A stretch of 64,000 bases of DNA from Colias croceus (lineage: Eukaryota > Arthropoda > Insecta > Lepidoptera > Pieridae), in assembly GCF_905220415.1 (NCBI RefSeq), contig NC_059543.1, forward strand, positions 9,686,001-9,750,000, read 5' to 3'. The notes below the pieces were generated by a model, which was given only the letters and a program-made list of their open reading frames with translations, was not told the DNA's origin and made no database searches. The position numbers and the translations under genes are program-made. Below, piece after piece: positions 1 through 9,214 of the stretch; the stretch's first letter is position 1; every line of letters starts with the position of its first letter.

Positions 1-1577
1 GTTATCCGGTTGTCGGTATTTCCCCAATACGAGTTAATTCCGTTATGTGATATAAGTATATTACCTTATACAATTGTCACTACTATAATATTTAAATATA
101 TTATACATATTCTATTATAAGTAATAATATAAAATAAATTATAAATAATAAATCAAACAGTTCGCCTTGTGCGCATCTCGACTATATTATCCTCTTTACA
201 ATGTTCAATGTACGTATTATGAAATTGTTTATTGTAAACATAATTATACCCATTCAGTATTAATTTACCTAATATAGATAAATACGTAAATACTTTCAGC
301 ATGTAGGTAACATGTAATAAAAGGTAAAAATAATAGTGATCTGAATAACAAATTTGTGAATTTATTGCAAATGCAATTGACCAATCATGTCAATAAGGTG
401 CAATTGACCTATTATTATAGGGTCGCGTTATTTTTGATACGATTTGAATTTATTTGAACGATTCGTCACATAACCAGACAACGGTGAAGATAAGGCGCCA
501 TTGGTTCTGATGGAAAAGTTGACAAAAAATAATCCAGGACATAATAACTGATATTTTTGATTAGGTACGTCTAAAGAGACTAATTAATAGTAAGGAAACA
601 GTTTCAGTAATGGTTTTTTTTTTCTTCATTTGTTGTTGATATAATGCTTTCACTTTTTTTACTTGATACATACCTACTTTATTTTGATATGTTAAATGAT
701 TTCTGACCAAAAATAACAAAAAAATATTTTTTATTGGCATTTGGCATTGTTAATCATCGATTTATCTTTACACATATCGAATTAAATTTAATTATTATTT
801 TTTTAAAATAGTTATATTGTTCATTTAAAATGGTTAATCTTCTTAAATAGTACAAATAATATAATATTCTCTTTGAAATCACGCGCTCAACTTTTCGCTA
901 TTACATTCCCATTAAACACAACAAAAATAGTTTATTTACATTAAAAGCTTCCGACTCCAGATTCCATTCGCCGGGTTTCAATGTATTTAATGTTTCAAAA
1001 TATATTTGCAATAATATTATCGTTTAAGATGTCTGGAGATATTTTGAGAGTGTTGACTAAGCGAATCATGTCTGAATTCCATGTTCTTTTTTTGGATTGG
1101 TTACAGAAACTAAATTTGTAATTGTATGTCTCATTGTAATTTATAAACGCAATATAAAATATTATTTCATAGATTTTGAATTGCCATGAATTTTAGTTTC
1201 ATTGCAAAGCATGATTTGATGAAATACTTGTGCGAAAATAACTCAGGACTTTTAATGTAGGTACACCGAAATAGAAACAGACGGCTTACTTTCAATCATT
1301 CACGAAACGATAAATATGAAAACATTATTGCCAATAGTTCCAAATTCCATTCTATATACATATATATTTGATCGATTCGTAAGTAGGTGGTTAAAATAAC
1401 TCAAATTTTTTAAGTTGTTCCGAAATAGAAACAGACGCACGGCCTGTTATTTTAAATCATCCGCAAAAAGTATGATAAATAAGAAAACATTGTTTTAAAT
1501 TTCTTTCTATAAATAAATTTGATCAATTGGCTAATCATATTATATTATGTTCAGTAATAGGATTTGTATTGTTTTAG
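1..1577. other. AT-rich upstream region, no exon found
   Basis: No open frame with plausible splice sites was found here. Upstream exons of the phosphorylase gene that resumes at 1578 are probably outside the window or too short to recognise. The only visible structure is an imperfect direct duplication: about 1263-1380 and 1421-1535 both begin with CCGAAATAGAAACAGACG and share later words such as GAAAACATT. Confidence 0.5.
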
Positions 1578-4500
1578 GTGGAATATGTGTTCCTGGTGGG
1601 TGTCGGTGGAGGGGTGCCACATTACACCGACTACAAGAAACACGTGCGCCTTGGGGATGTGGTGGTGTCGACTCCAGCCATGGATCTACCTGATAAGTAT
1701 GTTATATTTAATTACTAGTGATCCGCCCCGGCTTCGCCCGTGGTTCATATTTCGCAATAAAAGGTAGCCTATGTCCTTTTTCGGGTATCAAAATATCTCC
1801 ATACCAAATTTCATGCAAATTGGTTCAGTAGTTTAGGCGTGATTGAATAACAGACAGACAGAGTTACTTTCGCATTTATAATATTAGTATGGATATCATT
1901 AAGGGGGGTTAGGCGGTCAGCGAAAATTTAGTATGGAATCAACGTGCTCGAAACTAAAAATCGTAAGCGCCATTCACATTTTTATCAAAATCGAATGAAA
2001 ATATTTAGTATTTTCTAAATCTAAAACAGTCACGAAATCGAGAAAGTAAATGCCTATGTACTTGTGATTTTATACGAATTATTATCGTAAAATACGGTTG
2101 TAATGAGCATTTATATGATATTTTAGAGGTAACTTCAGGATTTTTTTTTATCGAGCAAAAGTTTTCCAATCGTGTTTTGGAAACAGTCATCCCATCACAC
2201 ATACGTTCTGTAATACATATCTATTAGAAATTTCAGTGCGAAAAAACCTCAATATTTTCAATTATAGCTCATAGAAAACAGTCCATTTTTCCGTGTTCAC
2301 CTACTAAGGGCCCTTAACACGCTTTTATTAGCTCCACCTAGACCTGTATGATTGTATGTAACCTTTAGACTAGATTTTCACCAACTTTAAACGGACATAT
2401 TTTTAAGGTGAAATAATCTGAATGTGAAGTTCATCACCACATGCCTTGCACTTACGAGATAAAACAAACAAAAAATATAAAAATAAACAATGGAAATAAA
2501 TAAAAATCTGTCAGGAATTGTGCCTGAAAATAAATCTCTCAAGTCAATACCAAAGAGACGGTCAATCTAAATGTATGGGATAATTTTATTACTTATTTTT
2601 ATAGACGTATTAAATTACCTTGAAAAACGTCCCACTCGATTTAAATGGTTCATCGACTATGCGGTAACGCCATAAAAAGAAAACCTTGAGTAAAATTATC
2701 GTCAATATACAATAGTTGTTGTAATCACCGTACCATATTTCTAATGTGGCACTAATAATTTTTTTTTGTAAAGTTAACGTAAGGTAATAAAATATTGTAT
2801 ATTTAAAGATACTTCCTACGAAATTATTTATAACTAGCAGTGCCCCGCGGTTTTACCCGCATTGCTCCGCTCCTGTTGGCCTTAGCTTGATAATGTATAT
2901 ATAGCCTATGCCTTCCTCGATACCTACTACTACCTACCTAACACCGAACAATTTTTCAAATCGGACTGTTCCTGTTGACTGTTCTTGTTCCCGAGATTAG
3001 CGCGTTCAAAGTTCAAACAAACAAACTCTTCAGTTTTATAATATTAGTATAGATTTGATAGGACCTAACTTATCTTTCTTCTTTTTTATACTTAAAAACT
3101 TAAATTATCAATTTGGGTGCACAGAGATAATAAAGCTACTTTCGCATTTAATATCAGTACAAAATATGAGTCACTAGTTACATTGTACCTTTTCAAATCA
3201 ACATGAAATCGGTTAATTAGTTTACGCGTGACCTTGCGCTCGTGTCTCTTAGGTTAAGTACTAGGTACTTACGGTGATATCACATTCAGGCGCATACGCA
3301 CGTCATAGACGCGACGAAACGTGATATATTCCAACTGGGAATTTACCTTATAATGTATTCATTCATGCTAACATTGAGGATTATCTGTGTTCTTGTTACG
3401 ACTATAAATATGCGCATGTAATGCATGTCCTTTGTTTATATCCTCGTTTAAATTTAAAATTGAAGTCCTTAGCAATTTTGTAATGATAGTTTTGTATTGA
3501 AATCTTTGTATTTGATAAAAATGGATTTTTTTGAAGTGAAACTTCTTTAGGCGCGACTAGGGTAAAATTTCAAGGTCGCGTCATGGCAATACCGTCACGT
3601 CATGGAGAAAGGTGACGATTTTGATATCTTTGAATCTTGCCAAAGAAGTTTCACTTCTGAGTTCTGACACGTGTGCTCGGTATACACGCTCTAGTACTTA
3701 AGAAAATACCTAGTTGACTTTTACTTGTAAAATATGTCACAAGAAGTATATTGTACATCTTTCAAAGTGAAGTTAGACTATTACTAAATAATTAGTTACT
3801 TCCTCAACAAATGAGTACCTAGGTATAAAATAGTTTAAAAACGAGTACATATTCTGTGACTAATGTTATCTACATAAATTAAAAGTGCGCATTTAAAAAT
3901 AACTAGGCTATTAAGCTTAAATATATAGGTACCTATTATCAAAGAAGTATTTCTTTTTAGGTATATCTTTCTCAAACAATTTAAAACTGTACAGAATCTG
4001 ATTCTCGAGTCGAAATGCTCATGACACGTCTGTGTTAATAGAGCTAATTTAGTTAATCATACTTTGACTTTGTATGTGTTTTTCACATGTACATACGTTA
4101 CAGTTCAAACTCTTTGTAGGTCAAAACCACATTTGACTGCAAAAAATAAAAATCAGTCAATCATCAGTTTATTTTTATACTTAAAAATAGATTGATGAGT
4201 CTATGTACTACTAGATTTCCGCCCGCGGCTTCGCCCGCGTTTGCAAAGGAAAACCCGCATAGTTCTCGTTCCCGTGGGATTTCCGGGATAAAAACTATCC
4301 TATGTGTTAATCCAAGTTACCCTCTATATGAGTGCTAAATTGCATTGTAATCGGTTCAGTAGTTTTTACGTGAAAGAGTAACAAACATCCATACATCCAT
4401 ACAAACTTTCGCCTTTATAATATACTAGACTAGACTAGATTTCCGCCCGCACCTTCGCCCGCGTTTGCAAAGGAAAACTCGCATAGTTCCCGTTCCCGTG

Positions 4501-7500
4501 GGATTTCCGGGATAAAAACTATCCTTTGCGGCAGTGGTGGCTCAGTGGTGAGACCTCGGACTTCGAATCGATAAGTCCGTGGTTCGCGACCAGGCGAGCG
4601 CGCAGGAAATAAATTGATTTTTCAATTTATCTGCGCATGTTGTAACATCACCACTGCTCGAACGGTGAAGGAAAACATCGTGAGGAAACCGACATGTCGA
4701 AGAATTCAAAAAAAAAAAAAAAAGTTCGACGACATGTGTCATCCGCCAACCCGCACTTGGCCAGCGTGGTGGATTATGGCCTGTACCCTCATAGGAGGCC
4801 CGTGTCCCAGCAGTGGGAACGTATATGGGCTGATGATGATGAGGATATTTGATTGATATTAAGATGTATTTCCGCTTTTCCTGAAAAATAATTTTGACTA
4901 ACGGCGTCAGTCAAAACCACATTTGTAAGACGTGGTTTTGACCGTCACTGATTTTTGATACATGTTTTAATTTTCATACTATTAGAGATTTAGTAATGTT
5001 GCCATATTTCAGATACGTTTACGTATTCTGTGAAAAGGCAGAACGTAATGAAAAGGGTGGCTGGGACTATGAGGTGAAACCGTACAAACCAATGAACTTT
5101 TTACTTCAAGACATCGCACTTAGAGTTGCTAATTGTAACGAGTTGTGGACATCATATGTACAAGATGGTAAGAATAAAGGTTTATTCATGATAAGTTTTT
5201 TTCTAAATGGTATTATGTAGTTTTATCCATAAATTTATCTATGTAATCTATCTAAATACGTATTTCCTAACTACACGATCGTATAATTATTATAGTGTAC
5301 ATCATCATAATTTATTAAACTTTTCTATCCATCAATTGTTTCGCTCGCCTCGTTAATTGTATTTTTTGTAACTAATTAAAAAAATAATTTCTAAAAATGT
5401 AATTTTATTTTTTTATTATAATGTATACCTAGTTATTGTAAAAAACATTGTAAAAATCGTCCTAATTCTCAGATTTATTCCTGTATCATACCTACACTCT
5501 CACGTACAATTTTACAAAGATGTACTAGTTTAGCGTCCCGCAACGTGCTACTCAGTTAAAACTACAAAAAAAAAATTTTGCAGGTCTAGCCCGTCTAAAA
5601 GGCATTTAGCGCCCTACAACGTGCTACTCATTTAAAACTACAAAAAAAATCAATTTTGCAGGTCTAGCCCGTCTAAAAGGCATCCCCGGTCGGTGGGAGG
5701 CGCCCGAGCAGGGCACGGACCGGCTGTGCGTGGACGTCGGCGACGGGGCCTTCATAGAGGTGTCGCACCCCGCGCCGCGTGACGATCACACGTGAGTGTT
5801 GCTGTTTTTTGTTATAAAATACTGTGTGCCTAGTGCGAGTTTTCATCGAGTACGAAACGTTACTATCGCGTTTGCGTCACAGCCGAATTAGTATGGGAAA
5901 TCGAACAGCGCCCCTAGCGGACGTATGGGGAAGCTTTGATTCCCCATACAAATTTCGCTGTGACGCAGACGCGATAGTAACGTTTCGTACTCGATGAAAA
6001 CTCGCACTAGGCACACTGTTGACTGTTGTTGTTATATGTAAGAAAGTTGGATCTTTTTCTCATGAAATCAAGAGTTGGGGCGGCAAAACCAGTCAGGGGC
6101 AGTGTGAATTCAAAAAAATGATTAAATTAAATTATTTTTTAGCTATTGCATAGCTTCTATCGCGGGCCTTGAGCGCGGGGACCGCATCGAGAAATAAACG
6201 TAACGAAAAACCTCACGCTCCCCATTCCGACGGGCTCGGAGGTGTGGCTTGAAGGCATGCTATGCAACTTTACTGCGGCAGTCCCCGAGTGCCACACGTA
6301 TTTTTTTTGTTATAAAATACTGTTGTTGTTATAATATGTAAGTGGGGAGGTTATTAAGACAATTGGATCTTTTTTCATGACATCAATAGTTGGGGCGGTA
6401 AAACCAGACAGGGGCAGTGTGAATTCAAAAAAATGATTAAATTAAATTATTTTTTATTAATTCGGGCAACCGAGGTTATGGTTCGTTTGATGGTAAGCGA
6501 TCACCATCGCTCTTGATTATTTGCAGAGATAAAACCTCTGCAAATGCGTTTCACGCCTTTAAACGGTAAAGGATAAGGAAAGTATTGTCGACTTCTTATA
6601 ATGTGACTTAGTTCTGACTAATAATGTTAGTATATGTAGATATGTGAGAGAGATTCTACTGTATTTTCAATTAGAATTATATAGATATGTAATTCTAATT
6701 GAAAATACAGTAGAATCCTTTTATTATGACTTCGGTTATATTGACCAACCGCCTATTATGACGTATTACACAGCGAAAATTGGTTTTCATATAAAATTAT
6801 TTATCAAAAGTCGGATAAAATGACTTCGCTTATAGTGACATGTCGTTTATTGTGACCAAAGCAATATAGTTCTAAGTAACTGTTGAACTTTGTTGAAATT
6901 TCTAATGTGATTTATAAAATTCTCTTTTTGGTATGTAATATAATCATTTTTATATTATAATACAGTCACGGTGCACGCGTGCACTGCGCGCCAGTAGCGG
7001 GCGGTCGAGTAGTGGCCGGTGCGGGCGAAGCGCGCGCGGCGTTCGCGGCGCACGCACGGGCTCTCGCGTACGACTGCGAGCTGGACGCCGTGCTCGATAG
7101 CGTCGTGGGGAACAGGAAGGACTGCTTCGTGTCTATTCGAGGTGAGAGGCACACTAACACCTATATGAGGCGCACTAACACCTATATGAGGCACACTAAC
7201 ACCTATATGAGGCACACTAACACCTATATGAGGCACACTAACACCTATATGAGGCACACTAACACCTATATGAGGCACACTAACACCTATATGAGGCACA
7301 CTAACACCTATATGAGGCACACTAACACCTATATGAGGCACACTAACACCTATATGAGACACACTAACACCTATATAGACGCACACACAGATAAACAATT
7401 CGCGATCTGACACGCAGACGTGTATATGCTTACACAGAGCACGCGTAGAAGAACGCGCGCTTAGACATCACACGCACGCAGTACCTAGTTGTATGTACCC

Positions 7501-8002
7501 AATCAAACACACGTACATAGTTAATAGTAACAAATCACAATAAGGCAGACGAGCTGCACCTGCAGAGCCAACAAGTAGCTATTTAACCTAAAATCCATAT
7601 ACAATTCAAACTCGTGAAGCCATCTAGTTATATGAGATTGTGATTGTAGTATTTATAAAATTCAAAACTGTCACAATTATTTGACATATTGCGCTATGAA
7701 GTAAAAGTAGTTAAAATATACTATTACTTATTCTTTTTTCAAGTGGCAACTCACAATCCCAGTGAGGACGGATTCTGCCAATGTAAAGTTTTATGTACCA
7801 TTACAAAGTTTACCTATTTTGACATTCAGGAAAATGCTTGTTTATTATACCTAAATTAGCATTTTTAAATCAATTTTTCATTCAAGGTATATCTGATTAT
7901 CGCGATGGCACCCGCGGCAAAGAGTGGCAGCCACACGCAGCTCTGACGGCTGCAGCTGTCATGAAAACTATCATCGCCGCTATGGACCCGCCCACAGATT
8001 AA
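1578..8002 (+). CDS. nucleoside phosphorylase (PNP/MTAN) superfamily protein, 3' part
   Basis: Five exons join in frame: 1578-1696, 5013-5167, 5662-5791, 6966-7141, 7887-8002 (231 residues plus TAA). All junctions are GT-AG and phases match. The N-terminal part visible here has a Gly-rich loop (VGVGGGVPHYTDY) followed by VRLGDVVVSTP, the phosphate/ribose-binding region of the phosphorylase fold. The last exon has RGISDYRDGTRGKEWQPHAA, where the SD Asp corresponds to the catalytic Asp of MTAN/PNP enzymes; the same motif occurs in phosphorylase domains fused to signalling proteins in fungi. Family enzymes cleave or phosphorolyse N-glycosidic bonds of nucleosides, but the substrate here is unknown. 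The start is missing: exon 1 opens in mid-domain. Exons 3 and 4 are much more GC-rich than their introns. A poly(A) signal at 9031 implies a 3'UTR of about 1 kb. The superfamily call is firm; any specific enzyme name would be a guess. Confidence 0.85.
1713..1893 (+). repeat. non-LTR-like 3' tail, family A
   Basis: About 180 bp from CTAGTGATCCGCCCC to TTTATAATATTAGTAT, in intron 1 of the phosphorylase gene. It closely matches the reverse complement of 25214-25410. The terminal TATAATATTAGTA word recurs in the other tail families of this window. Such pieces are abundant in moth and butterfly genomes and are usually assigned to RTE-like elements or SINEs derived from them; the assignment is from memory. 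Confidence 0.7.
2834..3055 (+). repeat. non-LTR-like 3' tail, family B
   Basis: Begins CTAGCAGTGCCCCGCGG and ends AGTTTTATAATATTAGTAT. A degenerate relative lies at 48640-48817, with the shared segment CAAACAAACAAACTCTTCAG. The head of this family is also seen in two opposed copies in the hairpin at 46085-46134. Confidence 0.65.
3532..3660. repeat. small inverted-repeat element (GAAGTGAAACTTCTTT ends)
   Basis: GAAGTGAAACTTCTTT at about 3534 is mirrored by AAAGAAGTTTCACTTC at about 3642. The spacer contains GGTCGCGTCATGG and the related CCGTCACGTCATGG. The same terminal word appears at about 38059, inside another repeat, so this is a dispersed family, probably a MITE. Confidence 0.55.
4210..4432 (+). 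repeat. non-LTR-like 3' tail, family C (full copy)
   Basis: Starts TTTCCGCCCGCGGCTTCGCC and ends with TTTCGCCTTTATAATATACTAG. A second partial copy follows immediately at 4436-4525, after a short GACTAGACTAGA stretch, and is cut off by the SINE at 4526. Confidence 0.7.
4436..4525 (+). repeat. non-LTR-like 3' tail, family C (truncated by SINE)
   Basis: Nearly identical to the first 90 bp of 4210-4432 (CGCCCGCACCTTCGCCCGCG through GGGATAAAAACTATCC) and then abruptly replaced by the SINE. Either the SINE inserted into it or the two were copied together. Confidence 0.65.
4526..4845 (+). mobile_element. tRNA-headed SINE
   Basis: An A-box-like TGGCTCAGTGGTGAG and a degenerate B-box (GTGGTTCGCGACC) near the start are followed by a body containing GGTGAAGGAAAACATCGTGA, an A-rich stretch, CCCAGCAGTGGGAACG and a TGATGATGATGAGG end. 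This body and GATGAT tail are characteristic of a very common lepidopteran SINE family. It lies in intron 1 of the phosphorylase gene. Confidence 0.8.
5529..5682 (+). repeat. tandem duplication of an intron/exon junction
   Basis: Two direct copies, 5529-5604 and 5605-5682, each begin TTTAGCGYCCYRCAACGTGC and each end with TTTTGCAG followed by the first 21 bases of phosphorylase exon 3. The downstream copy is the one that continues into the rest of the exon. The upstream acceptor (AG at 5582-5583) would lead into TAG after eight codons. Confidence 0.9.
5826..6014. mobile_element. MITE with about 60-bp terminal inverted repeats
   Basis: The left end GTGCCTAGTGCGAGTTTTCA is mirrored at the right (ending ACTCGCACTAGGCAC), and pairing continues about 60 bp inward with few mismatches (GAGTACGAAACGTTACTATC on both sides). 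ACTGT stands on both sides (5821-5825 and 6015-6019), a likely 5-bp target duplication. No coding capacity. It lies in intron 3 of the phosphorylase gene. Confidence 0.8.
6141..6299. repeat. dispersed repeat, copy 1 (AGCTATTGCATAG family)
   Basis: This 159-bp stretch closely matches 24159-24312 in the INPP1 gene, sharing CGCGGGCCTTGAGCGCGGGG, GACGGGCTCGGAGGTGTGGC, TTGAAGGCATGCTATGCAA and the end GTCCCCGAGTGCCACACG. It is much more GC-rich than the surrounding intron. Confidence 0.75.
6652..6860. repeat. perfect hairpin leading into a possible pogo/Tigger-like terminus
   Basis: Arms 6652-6679 and 6690-6717 are perfectly complementary (28 bp) with a 10-base loop. The right arm runs into ACAGTAGAATCCTTTTATTA and repeated RTTATGAC/TTCGSTTATA words, resembling pogo/Tigger termini. 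That family assignment is tentative; the hairpin itself is certain. Confidence 0.6.
7147..7378 (+). repeat. 21-bp minisatellite, about 11 copies
   Basis: The unit GGCACACTAACACCTATATG plus A is repeated head to tail about eleven times, with single-base changes in the second and last units. It begins only a few bases after the exon 4 donor (GT at 7142-7143) of the phosphorylase gene. Because the period is a multiple of three, it stays open in several frames and produces spurious ORFs on both strands. There are no spacers, so it is not CRISPR-like. Confidence 0.95.
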
Positions 8003-9030
8003 AAAAGAGATTTTATCCTACAATTTCAAAAACGTAGAATTTACCCATGTTTCTGCCTTTATATATCATAGATATATCATTAGATTTCTTAGTATACACT
8101 TTATTAGGATTTTAATAATCTCGAGTATGTAGCACTAGCATGTCCTTTGAGAATAACATAGAAACAACATAGAAGATTGAAAATCTTTTATGTACAATGT
8201 TTAACATAGAAAGTTACAGGTTGACTTGCCTTATCTTTGACCCGTTTGTTATATAGAGTTGATAATAATTTATACACATTTTTGAATTTATACACCTAAA
8301 ATATGTTGTTGTCTCCCCTTTGATATTTATAATGTTGAGAACATTAATTATTGTTATAGGTGTCCTATAAAGTTGACTATTAATTTAATATAAACAGGGC
8401 TCAAAATAAAGGGCTTATGTCCTAGCATTATGTTTTTAGCATTCCGTTATAAGAAATGTTACATGAGTACACTTTTTATTTGTAAAGTTACGGGCTTTCC
8501 TGCTACTATGTACTATAATTATTTTTTCTCTAAGTATTCACTGTTTGTATTAACACATTGCCAGATGTTAGAGCTAATCTTAGATTTTGTCTAGATGTTA
8601 TACATTCACTGCCATAACGGCCTATTTATTATTATAAGATAATGTTACATAATATGTTGACCAATTTGTTGTGAAATATATTCTAAAACCAAAGTAGATT
8701 TTTGGCTGTTTTTAACAGGTCTAGTCACCTGAAATGTTTTATTTACATCTATTTAAGTGATTGCGTAAATCACGCGAAACACATTTTTTACATTTTTAGA
8801 ATAATTAATATATTTATACAATGTAGTAATGAATAGAACTTTATACGTTAGAAGTAGAATGCAACTTATTTCCAGTTTTTGACATCTTTAAAGTGATTTA
8901 ATTTTATTATTTGCGATAACCAAAATGAAGGTTTTGTAATTTTTGTTTGTGTGTCTCGATTGAATTATTTGTATATTAGATTTATGTTTGACATTTCTTT
9001 GCCTGTGTTTCTCTATTATTTATTTGCACA

Positions 9031-9036
9031 AATAAA
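9031..9036 (+). terminator. poly(A) signal of the phosphorylase gene
   Basis: An AATAAA lies about 1.03 kb after the stop codon in an AT-rich 3' region that has no other gene. The LINE begins about 180 bp downstream. Confidence 0.6.
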
Positions 9037-9214
9037 GGATCTAAAAAACTTTTTGTTTTACTTACCTATACATAATTAAACAACATAATATAAACTGTTT
9101 ATTAAGATTGACTAACATGTGTTAGATTTACATTTAATTCAATAGAAATGGTATATCGAATGCTGGAATAGGTATTTAATAAATCTTCCCACCCATTCTG
9201 CCTTTTTATATAAG

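Noticed and set aside
4542..4856. Short frames in the SINE at 4526-4845
   Set aside because: They read through tRNA-derived and A-rich SINE sequence; not genes.
7147..7378. Possible CRISPR-like array
   Set aside because: The repeats are directly contiguous with no spacers and lie in a eukaryotic intron.
6955..7413. Open frames of 143-152 codons on both strands over the minisatellite
   Set aside because: They arise from the 21-bp period being a multiple of three, plus the real exon 4 of the phosphorylase gene; no independent gene is supported.
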